A DNA stretch of 64,000 nt from Brevundimonas sp. (GTDB taxonomy: Bacteria; Pseudomonadota; Alphaproteobacteria; Caulobacterales; Caulobacteraceae): assembly GCF_030704825.1 (NCBI RefSeq), contig NZ_JAUYNX010000024.1:1-64000 (forward strand). The letters run 5' to 3'. Each line of letters opens with the position of its first letter. The first letter of the stretch is position 1. The notes beneath the pieces were generated by a model. That model was not told where the DNA came from. It worked only from the letters and a program-made list of their open reading frames with translations, and searched no databases. A program made the translations under genes and the position numbers. This document shows positions 27,602-34,332 of the stretch, one piece after another.

Positions 27602-27639
27602 GGCAGAAAATGCCGGGAGCGTGGTTAACGAGGGGTTAG
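27602..27639. promoter_or_regulatory. CtrA-type promoter of fliQ, shared gap with folE
   Basis: Same module as at fliF: GGCAGAAAATGCC (27602-27614), 10 bases, then TTAA-N7-TTAG (27625-27639). For fliQ it lies about 24-60 bases upstream of the start codon. It ends one base before an in-frame ATG of folE and 49 bases before the preferred folE start, so CtrA bound here could also affect folE. Confidence 0.75.
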
Positions 27640-27688
27640 GATGACGCACCGGCTGGATCGAACCGCCCCGCCCGGCGTAAAGCGAAGC

Positions 27689-28264
27689 ATGACCAAGCCC
27701 CCCGTCTCCCAGTCCGACGCCGAAGCCGCCGTGCGCACCCTGATCGAATGGGCGGGGGACGATCCCGACCGGGAAGGCCTGCTCGACACCCCGGCGCGGG
27801 TGGCGCGCAGCTATCGCGAGCTGTTCGCCGGCTATGAGGTCGAGCCGCGCGCCTATCTGGAGCGGACCTTCGAGGAGGTCGGCGGCTACAACCAGCTGGT
27901 GGTGCTCAAGGACATCCGCTTCGTCAGCTTCTGCGAACACCACATGCTGCCGGTCGTCGGCGTGGCCCATGTCGGCTATCTGCCGACCGACCGGGTGGTG
28001 GGCATCTCCAAGCTGGCCCGGGTTGTGCGCGGCTACGCCCGCCGGCTCCAGATCCAGGAGAAGATGACCTCCGAGATCGCGACCGCCATTGAGGAAGTCC
28101 TCCGCCCCCAGGGCGTCGGCGTGGTCATCGAGGCCGAGCACAGCTGTATGACGATGCGGGGCGTCGACGCTCCGGGCGCCAGCCTGACCACCAGCGCCCT
28201 GCTGGGCGTGGTGCGGGACGATGCGCGCACGCGGGAAGAATTCCTGCGGCTGGTGCGGGGGTGA
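27689..28264 (+). CDS. folE: GTP cyclohydrolase I
   Basis: 191 residues from the ATG at 27689, the usual length; an in-frame ATG at 27641 would lie at the edge of the CtrA box. It makes 7,8-dihydroneopterin triphosphate from GTP, for folate and possibly queuosine. Motifs: GLLDTPARVARSYRELF, zinc site SFCEHHMLPVVG, and EAEHSCMTMRGVD with the second zinc Cys. It is a decameric cytoplasmic enzyme. Divergent from fliQ. Confidence 0.95.
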   Translation: MTKPPVSQSDAEAAVRTLIEWAGDDPDREGLLDTPARVARSYRELFAGYEVEPRAYLERTFEEVGGYNQLVVLKDIRFVSFCEHHMLPVVGVAHVGYLPTDRVVGISKLARVVRGYARRLQIQEKMTSEIATAIEEVLRPQGVGVVIEAEHSCMTMRGVDAPGASLTTSALLGVVRDDARTREEFLRLVRG

Positions 28265-28300
28265 CGCGCCCGCTTGCGGCCGGTTCGGAAGGGGCCTGAC

Positions 28301-29002
28301 GTGGGCCGGTTGATCGAGGAACTGGATTATCGCGAAACCGCCATGGGACCGCTGGTCCTGCGGCGGCGCTGGGTCGCGGCCATCGACGCCGACGTGGTCG
28401 AGGTCATCCTCGGCGACGAGCACCTGATGTCCAGCCTGTTCACGGTGGGCGAGACCGAACTGGCCGTCCGCGGCCTCGCGGCGGCGAAGGATGGGCCGCT
28501 GCGGGTCCTGGTGGGCGGGCTGGGGCTGGGCTACACCGCCCGGGCCGCCCTCGCCGACGACCGGGTGACGTCCGTGGAAGTCGTCGACGCCCTCGCGCCG
28601 GTGATCGAGTGGCATGAGGCCGGCCTTGTCCCGCTCGGCGAAAGTCTCGGCCATGAGCCGCGCTGCCATCTCCGACAGGGCGATTTTTTCGGCTGGTTCG
28701 ACGCGCCGCGCGCGCCGGCGGACCGCTACGACGTCGTCCTGCTCGACATCGATCACTCGCCCCGCAACCTGCTTCATCCGGATCACGCGCGCTTCTACGC
28801 CGAGGCGGGGTTGCGGCGGCTGCGGGCCGGCATGGCCGACGACGGGGTCTTCGCCATGTGGTCGGACGAGGGACCGGACGCGGCCTTCACCGCCCTGCTC
28901 GAGGCCGTCTTCGAGCGGGTCGACGCCGAGGTGGTCGCATTCGACAATCCGCTGACCGGCGGCCTGTCGACCTGCACCATCTACGTTTGCGGCCGGGCCT
29001 GA
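28301..29002 (+). CDS. spermidine-synthase-like SAM-fold protein
   Basis: 233 residues from GTG 28301, which has GGAAGGGG 6-8 bases upstream; a TTG in frame 27 bases earlier is less likely. The Rossmann core reads VLVGGLGLGYTARAAL (about 70-85), with DVVLLDIDHSPRNLLH as the following strand. It resembles spermidine synthases and related methyltransferase-like proteins. Key aminopropyl-transfer residues cannot be confirmed by eye. It follows folE by 36 bases. Confidence 0.8.
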   Translation: MGRLIEELDYRETAMGPLVLRRRWVAAIDADVVEVILGDEHLMSSLFTVGETELAVRGLAAAKDGPLRVLVGGLGLGYTARAALADDRVTSVEVVDALAPVIEWHEAGLVPLGESLGHEPRCHLRQGDFFGWFDAPRAPADRYDVVLLDIDHSPRNLLHPDHARFYAEAGLRRLRAGMADDGVFAMWSDEGPDAAFTALLEAVFERVDAEVVAFDNPLTGGLSTCTIYVCGRA

Positions 29003-29059
29003 TCACCCCGCCACAGCGGCCCGGTCCTTGCGGAATTCGCCTCAGAAGAGGTGTTTTCC

Positions 29060-30211
29060 ATGGCCTGGACCGCGATTTCGACCCGAAACGAGACACCGCC
29101 CATCGTGCGCGGCGGGTGGCTGGACGCCCTGCGTTTCATTGTGGCCGCCCTGATCATCCTGCATCACTTCCAGGGCGCGGGGCCCGTTCCGCTGGCCGAT
29201 GGACTGCATCCGGTGTTCGAGCGCGGCGGATTCCTGCTGACCAACTTCTTCCTGATCGACAGCGGCTATGTGTTGATGCGCGTCTATGGCGCGTCCATCG
29301 CCGGAGGCCGGATGTCGGCCGGCGACTTCTTCGCCAAGCGGTTCCTGCGGGTCTGGCCGGCGCACATCATCATGGGGCTGAGCCTGGTCGCCCTCGTCGT
29401 CGGGGGAACGGCCATCGGCGTGGGCCCCCGGGCGCCGGAGTGGTTCGCCTGGGACCAGCTGCCGGCCCAGCTGGGACTGGTGCAGGCGTTCGGGATTCCA
29501 GGCGGCTACGGCTGGAACGCGCCGAGCTGGTCGATCTCGGCCCTGATCGGCTGCTATCTCGCCTTTCCGTGGATTCTGAAGGCGCTCGTCCGGATGGGGC
29601 CGTGGAGCGTTCTGGCGCTGGGCGTCGGCCTGTATCTGATCGTCAACCAGTTGACCTGGAGCCTGCTGGGTTATCCGGTCTACCAGATGCCGATGGGCTT
29701 CGGCTTCATCCGGGCCCTGCCGCTGTTCTTCCTGGGCATGACCCTGGCCTGGTTCGCGCAGAAGGTCTGGATCGCGCCGAAGCTGGCGGGCTGGTCCGGG
29801 ATCGCCGCGGCCCTGATGCTGGCTTTCGTCCAGTATTTCGACAAACACGCCCTGGTCTCGCTGGCCTGCATCTCGGTCATCATTCTCGCGGCCGGCGCCA
29901 TCCCTACCCCGCGGCCGTCGAAATGGGTGGAGAAGGCGGCGCAGGTCTCGTTCTCGATGTTCATCACCAATGAGGTGGTGCGCATCGCCTGGTTCGGCGT
30001 GGCCAATGTCGCCATCGCCAAATTCGCCCTGCCGGTCGCGGCGCAGTGGGTCCTGTGGGGCGCCGGGGTGATGGCGGCCTTCGTCTTCGCCTTCCTGTTC
30101 CACCAGATCGTCGACACGCCGATCCAGGACCGCATTCGCGCCTGGCTCAAGGGTCAGTCGCGGTCGCGTCCGAGGGTCGCGACCCAGCCGGTGGTCTCGC
30201 TGGAGGGCTGA
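29060..30211 (+). CDS. acyltransferase 3 family membrane protein
   Basis: About 383 residues, with roughly ten TM helices. It opens WLDALRFIVAALIILHHF, which carries the family Arg and the catalytic-type His-His, and includes SGYVLMRVYG, FFAKRFLRVWPAHII and WSISALIGCYLAFPW. Members O-acylate sugars or lipids on the membrane. The ATG at 29060 has AGAAGAGG upstream. An in-frame GTG at 29051 is less likely. The substrate is unknown. Confidence 0.9.
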   Translation: MAWTAISTRNETPPIVRGGWLDALRFIVAALIILHHFQGAGPVPLADGLHPVFERGGFLLTNFFLIDSGYVLMRVYGASIAGGRMSAGDFFAKRFLRVWPAHIIMGLSLVALVVGGTAIGVGPRAPEWFAWDQLPAQLGLVQAFGIPGGYGWNAPSWSISALIGCYLAFPWILKALVRMGPWSVLALGVGLYLIVNQLTWSLLGYPVYQMPMGFGFIRALPLFFLGMTLAWFAQKVWIAPKLAGWSGIAAALMLAFVQYFDKHALVSLACISVIILAAGAIPTPRPSKWVEKAAQVSFSMFITNEVVRIAWFGVANVAIAKFALPVAAQWVLWGAGVMAAFVFAFLFHQIVDTPIQDRIRAWLKGQSRSRPRVATQPVVSLEG

Positions 30212-30214
30212 GCC

Positions 30215-30598
30215 CTACATCCCCTCGACCAGGTGAAGGATGTTGCCGTCCGGATCCTTGAACCAGACCAGTCTGGCCGGTCCGGCCTCGTGGATATCGC
30301 CGTTCAGGGTCAGGCCCATGTCGGGGTAGTGCTCGAACGTCACGCCCCTGCCCTTCAGGGCCTTCACGGTCTCGACGAGATCGCCTTTCATCTCCCAGGT
30401 GACGGCGTTGGCCTTGTTGGTTCCGGCGAAGTCGGAACGGTAGACGGTCAGACGGGTGTCGCCGGTGCGGAAGCCCAGCACCTCCTTCTCGTCCTGGCCC
30501 GGCACGAGGGTCAGGCCCAGCACTTCCTCGTAGAAGACGCGGGCGCGATCGATGTCGCTCACGGCGACGATGGCGGAAGAATTGCGGTCCTTCAGCAT
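30215..30598 (-). CDS. VOC/glyoxalase-family protein
   Basis: 127 residues. The betaalphabetabetabeta fold pattern is visible: SSAIVAVSDIDRARVFYEEV then LGLTLV, and the second half VWFKDPDGNILHLVEG with a metal-type Glu. The family covers glyoxalases, dioxygenases and resistance proteins, so function is open. The ATG at 30596-30598 is used; upstream frame sequence overlaps the oxygenase gene on the other strand. Confidence 0.9.
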   Translation of the reverse strand: MLKDRNSSAIVAVSDIDRARVFYEEVLGLTLVPGQDEKEVLGFRTGDTRLTVYRSDFAGTNKANAVTWEMKGDLVETVKALKGRGVTFEHYPDMGLTLNGDIHEAGPARLVWFKDPDGNILHLVEGM

Positions 30599-30682
30599 GA
30601 TGGTGCTCCGGGGTGATGGATGCCGAGCGTCCCGCTCCGGGGTCGGGTTCCCGTCGGGGCCTTCGCGGCCTAGAACGGCGGG

Positions 30683-31537
30683 GTGACCACCACCACCCCC
30701 GCCCCCGTCGATCCGATCGCATTGAGCGAGGCCGCGCGGCGCGGCGATGGCGACGCCCTGCACCGGCTGGCGGTGTTGTCGGCCATGGGACTGGGTACGC
30801 CGCAGGACTGGAGCCTCGCGCTGGAGCGACTGGCGCAGGCCGCCCGGTCCGGCCACGCGACGGCGGGCCTGGAGCTGGATCTGCTGTCCAACACGCCGTC
30901 CGGCGTCGATATCGCCGCATGGCTGGCCTCGCCAGCGCCCAGCGCGCTGAGCCAGGAGCCGGCCATCTTCGCCATCGACGGCTTCCTGCCGGCGGCGGTC
31001 TGCGATTGGCTGAAGGCGCGGGCCGAAGCCGTGGCCGAGCCGGCGTTGGTCTATGATCCGGACACGGGCGAGGGCCGGCGCGAAAGCGTGCGGACCAATG
31101 CCGCGGCCCGGTTCGAACTGGAGCGGATGGACGTGGTCCTGGCCGTGGTGCGCGAAAGGATCGCGCGGGCGGCGGGGCTGCCGGTTCCCGGGCTGGAATG
31201 GAGCCAGGTGCTGCATTACGCGGTCGGCCAGACCTTCGACTGGCACGTCGACTGGCTGGACCCGGCCAACCCGGCCTATGCCGCCGACCTTCGCGCGGGG
31301 GGGCAGCGGATCGCCACCTGCCTGGTTTTTCTCAATGACGATTTCGAGGGCGGGGAGACGGCGTTCGAAGCCGGGGGCCTGCGCCATCGGGGCCGCAAGG
31401 GGGACGCCCTGCTATGGGCCAACACCCTGCCGGACGGCGGGGTCGACCGGCGCACCCGCCATGCCGGTCTGCCGCCGACCCGGGGCGAGAAATGGGTGCT
31501 GTCGCAGTGGCTGCGCGGACGCGCGCGGACCTTCTGA
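30683..31537 (+). CDS. 2OG-Fe(II) oxygenase (prolyl-4-hydroxylase-like)
   Basis: 284 residues from GTG 30683. The N-terminal 70 residues hold Sel1-like helical repeat (RRGDGDALHRLAVLSAMGLG; AQAARSGHATAGLELDL). The C-terminal half is a prolyl-4-hydroxylase fold: iron ligands HVD in FDWHVDW (about 185), distal His in RTRHAGLP and the 2-oxoglutarate Lys in GEKWVLSQW. The substrate, perhaps a protein or peptide Pro, is unknown. It runs convergently toward fliE with an 11-base gap. Confidence 0.9.
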   Translation: MTTTTPAPVDPIALSEAARRGDGDALHRLAVLSAMGLGTPQDWSLALERLAQAARSGHATAGLELDLLSNTPSGVDIAAWLASPAPSALSQEPAIFAIDGFLPAAVCDWLKARAEAVAEPALVYDPDTGEGRRESVRTNAAARFELERMDVVLAVVRERIARAAGLPVPGLEWSQVLHYAVGQTFDWHVDWLDPANPAYAADLRAGGQRIATCLVFLNDDFEGGETAFEAGGLRHRGRKGDALLWANTLPDGGVDRRTRHAGLPPTRGEKWVLSQWLRGRARTF

Positions 31538-31548
31538 CCCGGACGGGG

Positions 31549-31848
31549 TCAGATCGGCATCCGCATGATCTCCTGATAGGCGGAGATGACCTGGTCGCGC
31601 ACGGCCATCACGGTTTCCAGCGAGGCCTCGGCCGAGGAGACGGCGGTGACCACGTCGATCAGACTGCCCTGGCCCTGGACGGCCGAAGCCATCTGGGTCT
31701 CGGCGGCGCGCGAGGTCGCGGTCATGTCGCCCATCACGCTGGTCAGCATGTCGGCGAAGCCGGACGGACCGGCGCCGGCCGCGCCCCCCGTCGGCAGGGC
31801 GCCGTCCTGGATCGCCGCATAGGCCTTGGCCGCCATCAGGGGGTTCAT
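31549..31848 (-). CDS. fliE: flagellar hook-basal body protein FliE
   Basis: 99 residues. The C-terminal helix TAVSSAEASLETVMAVRDQV with ISAYQEIMRMPI is the FliE hallmark; the N-terminus AAKAYAAIQ fits too. It joins the MS ring to the rod. Last gene of flgB-flgC-fliE, with a 10-base gap after flgC. Confidence 0.95.
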   Translation of the reverse strand: MNPLMAAKAYAAIQDGALPTGGAAGAGPSGFADMLTSVMGDMTATSRAAETQMASAVQGQGSLIDVVTAVSSAEASLETVMAVRDQVISAYQEIMRMPI

Positions 31849-31858
31849 GGCTCAGTCC

Positions 31859-32278
31859 CTATTTCTTCAGCAGATCGAGGGTGCGGGCGTCCATCGAACG
31901 CGCCGTCTCAATGACGTTGAGGTTGGCCTCGTAGGCGCGCTGGGCCTCGCGCATGTCCATGGCCTCGATCAGGGTGTCGACGTTGGGGCGCAGCACATAG
32001 CCCTCGGCGTTGGCGGCCGGATGGGCCGGGTCGTACTCGGAGCGGAACTCGCCGGCGTCGGTCCTGACCTCGGCCAGGGCGACGCCGGTGGCCCCGTCGA
32101 TCTCGCGCGCCTGGAAGACCGGAATCTGGCGGCGGTACGGCTGGCCGCCGGCGACGGGCGAGGTCGATTCCGCGTTGGCGATGTTCTCGGCGATGACGCG
32201 CATGCGCGACTGCTGGGCCTTGAGCGCGCTGGCGGCGACGGCCATGGCCGAGTTGCGGGGCGGGATCGGGTCGGGCAT
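31859..32278 (-). CDS. flgC: flagellar rod protein FlgC
   Basis: 139 residues. Opens with AVAASALKAQQSRMRVIAEN and ends VDTLIEAMDMREAQRAYEAN, both rod/hook family signatures, and the usual GGQPYRRQIPVFQA middle. It is part of the proximal rod in the periplasm, exported by the flagellar apparatus. Second gene of flgB-flgC-fliE. Confidence 0.95.
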   Translation of the reverse strand: MPDPIPPRNSAMAVAASALKAQQSRMRVIAENIANAESTSPVAGGQPYRRQIPVFQAREIDGATGVALAEVRTDAGEFRSEYDPAHPAANAEGYVLRPNVDTLIEAMDMREAQRAYEANLNVIETARSMDARTLDLLKK

Positions 32279-32292
32279 CGGCTATCCCTCTG

Positions 32293-32700
32293 TCAGCGGC
32301 CGGGCGGGCGGGCGGCCATGCGCAGCATCTGCATGGACTTCTGGTAGAAGCCGATGGCGGCGTCGTAGGCCATGCGGCTCTCGGCCATCTTCAGCATCTG
32401 TTCCTCGACCACGACGGAATTGCCGTCGAGGGTGGTCTCCGAATCAGGGGCCGTCTGCGTCTCGAAACGGGCGACCGGGCCGGCCGGAGCGATATGCAGG
32501 GCGCTGGTCCGAACCATCCGCACCCCGCCCCCACCCTCGCGCAGGGCGGCGGCGAAATCGGCTGGCTGGTTCAGGTCCCGGCCCACGTAGCCGGGCGTAT
32601 CGGCGTTGGCGACGTTCTGGGCGATGACGCGCTGGCGCTCGTCCAGCCAGGACAGGCGGCCCTTGATCTGGCTGAGCAGCGGCAGGTCGGCGAAGCCCAC
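32293..32700 (-). CDS. flgB: flagellar rod protein FlgB
   Basis: 135 residues. RQRVIAQNVANADTPGYVGR is the rod N-terminal motif and ESRMAYDAAIGFYQKSMQML the C-terminal helix. Start is GTG (32698-32700). It is the proximal-rod protein and first gene of flgB-flgC-fliE, read from the CtrA-type promoter about 40-75 bases upstream. Confidence 0.95.
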   Translation of the reverse strand: MGFADLPLLSQIKGRLSWLDERQRVIAQNVANADTPGYVGRDLNQPADFAAALREGGGGVRMVRTSALHIAPAGPVARFETQTAPDSETTLDGNSVVVEEQMLKMAESRMAYDAAIGFYQKSMQMLRMAARPPGR

Positions 32701-32738
32701 GGGCGACTCCTCGGGCGCGGATCGCCCTTCATGAGATG

Positions 32739-32776
32739 GGCAGAAACTGCCGCCTGCATGGTTAACGGGGAGTTAT
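32739..32776 (-). promoter_or_regulatory. CtrA-type promoter of flgB
   Basis: Third copy of the module: GGCAGAAACTGCC (32739-32751), 10 bases, then TTAA-N7-TTAT (32762-32776). Spacing is identical to the fliF and fliQ copies. The palindromic arms GGCA and TGCC are intact while one inner base changed (A to C). Confidence 0.75.
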
Positions 32777-32777
32777 C

Positions 32778-32792
32778 TCAACGCGGCGTTAA
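32778..32792 (+). promoter_or_regulatory. second CtrA-like box, facing fliO
   Basis: TCAA-N7-TTAA, next to the flgB box in the same divergent gap and 24 bases before fliO. It probably serves fliO-fliP. One half site is imperfect (TCAA). Confidence 0.6.
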
Positions 32793-32815
32793 CCATGACG
32801 GGCGAAGTCTGACGC

Positions 32816-33091
32816 ATGAATTTTCTCGACCTGCTGCGGGCCCTGTTCGCCCTGGCCTTCACCCTCGGCATCATCGGCCTGGCCGCCTGGGCGGCGCGCC
32901 GCTATGCGCCGCAACTGCTGGCCCGGCTCAGCGCCGAGCGCGGGGCGCGGCGGATGCAGGTGGTCGAGACCCTGGTGCTGGACCCCGCGCGGCGGCTGGT
33001 GCTGGTCAGGATCGACGACGAGGAGCGGCTGCTGATTCTGGGCGAGGGCCGCGAACTGATCGAACCGCGCGGGCCGGAGGCGGGCCAGTGA
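32816..33091 (+). CDS. fliO: flagellar biosynthesis protein FliO
   Basis: 91 residues: one N-terminal TM helix (LLRALFALAFTLGIIGLAAW), then a cytoplasmic part with MQVVETLVLDPARRLVLVRI and RLLILGEGRELIE, the FliO/MopB pattern. It assists assembly of FliP rings. The stop overlaps the fliP start as GTGA. Confidence 0.9.
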   Translation: MNFLDLLRALFALAFTLGIIGLAAWAARRYAPQLLARLSAERGARRMQVVETLVLDPARRLVLVRIDDEERLLILGEGRELIEPRGPEAGQ

Positions 33092-33909
33092 CGCTGAAGG
33101 GCGTATTCGCCCTGCCCACCAGGGCCGAGTTGAAGCACGCGGCGATGCTTTCGCTGATCGCTACCGCCCTTTGCCTGTTGTGGCCGCTGGCGGCCCTGGC
33201 CCAGGACGTGGCGACGGGTGGGCCGGGAGCGGCGATCAATGTCGATCTCGGCACCGGATCGGGCCTGACCGAACGGGTCGTTCAGCTGGTCGGGCTGATG
33301 ACCGTGCTGTCGCTGGCCCCGTCGATCGTCATCATGACCACCAGCTTCGTGCGCATCGTCGTGGTGCTGTCGCTGCTGCGGACCGCCCTGGGCATGCAGC
33401 AGTCGCCGCCGAACGCGGTGCTGGTGTCCCTGGCCCTGTTCCTGAGCGCCATCGTGATGGCCCCGACCTGGCAGGACGCCTATGATTCGGGCATCCGCCC
33501 CCTGCTGGACCAGCAGATGGAGCTGCCCCAGGCCTTCGATGCGGCGTCGGAACCTGTGAAGACTTTCATGCTGGGCCAGGTGGACCGGGACGACCTGGCC
33601 CTGTTCGTTCGCCTGTCCAATCTCGACGCCCCGACGGCGGCCGCCGACCTGCCCCTGCGGGTGGTGACCCCGGCCTTCATGATCAGCGAGCTGAAGCGGG
33701 CCTTCGAGATCGGATTTCTCCTTTTCGTTCCGTTCCTTGTGATCGATCTGGTAGTCGCCAGCGTGCTCATGTCCATGGGCATGATGATGTTGCCTCCGGT
33801 GGTGATTTCCCTGCCGTTCAAGCTCATCTTTTTCGTGCTCGTGGACGGCTGGAGACTGGTCGCCGGAAGCCTGGTCGAGAGCTTCCAGAGAGCGTCCGGG
33901 ACCGGGTAA
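33088..33909 (+). CDS. fliP: flagellar export protein FliP
   Basis: 273 residues from GTG 33088. A signal-peptide-like N-terminus (LSLIATALCLLWPLAALAQ) is followed by four TM helices with the FliP signatures VLSLAPSIVIMTTSFVRIVV, QQSPPNAVLVSLALFLS and FLLFVPFLVIDLVVASVL. It forms the export channel with FliQ and FliR. Upstream in-frame codons belong to an open frame that overlaps flgB and fliO and are not used. Confidence 0.96.
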   Translation: MTLKGVFALPTRAELKHAAMLSLIATALCLLWPLAALAQDVATGGPGAAINVDLGTGSGLTERVVQLVGLMTVLSLAPSIVIMTTSFVRIVVVLSLLRTALGMQQSPPNAVLVSLALFLSAIVMAPTWQDAYDSGIRPLLDQQMELPQAFDAASEPVKTFMLGQVDRDDLALFVRLSNLDAPTAAADLPLRVVTPAFMISELKRAFEIGFLLFVPFLVIDLVVASVLMSMGMMMLPPVVISLPFKLIFFVLVDGWRLVAGSLVESFQRASGTG

Positions 33910-34027
33910 ATCCCCAGCCCGTGGGCCTTACAGCGGCGAAGTCGCTTGCCAAGGGAAGAAAAAGCGGCGTCAATCCGTCCGTCATCGTCCCTGAATCGGG
34001 ACGAGCTCACATCGGGAAACGACCCAC

Positions 34028-34306
34028 ATGACCACCCAAGCAGAACTCATCGCCGCCGTCGCCAAGGACGCCGGTGTCAGCCAGGCCGACGCCGGCCGCA
34101 TGCTCGACGCCCTCGTCAAGAACATCCACAAGTCGCTGACCGGCGGCGGCGACGTGCGCATCTCGAACCTGGGCGTGTTCGACACCGCCGCCCGCGCCGC
34201 CCGCGAAGGCCGCAACCCGGCCACCGGCGCGACCATCAAGATCGCCGCCTCCAAGGCCGTGCGCTTCCGCGTGTCGAAGCCGCTCAAGGATGCGGTGAAC
34301 AAGTAA
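34028..34306 (+). CDS. hup: HU-family DNA-binding protein
   Basis: 92 residues. The HU fold is plain: N-terminal helices (AELIAAVAKDAGVSQADAGR), RISNLGVFDTAARAAREGRN, and the RNPATGATIKIAASKAVRFR DNA-binding arm with its Pro. It bends and compacts DNA, binding without strong sequence preference. A 118-base leader separates it from fliP and contains a GTCCC/GGGAC hairpin (33987-34002), so it probably has its own promoter. Confidence 0.96.
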   Translation: MTTQAELIAAVAKDAGVSQADAGRMLDALVKNIHKSLTGGGDVRISNLGVFDTAARAAREGRNPATGATIKIAASKAVRFRVSKPLKDAVNK

Positions 34307-34332
34307 GGTCCTCCCCCTTCCAGGGGGATCGC

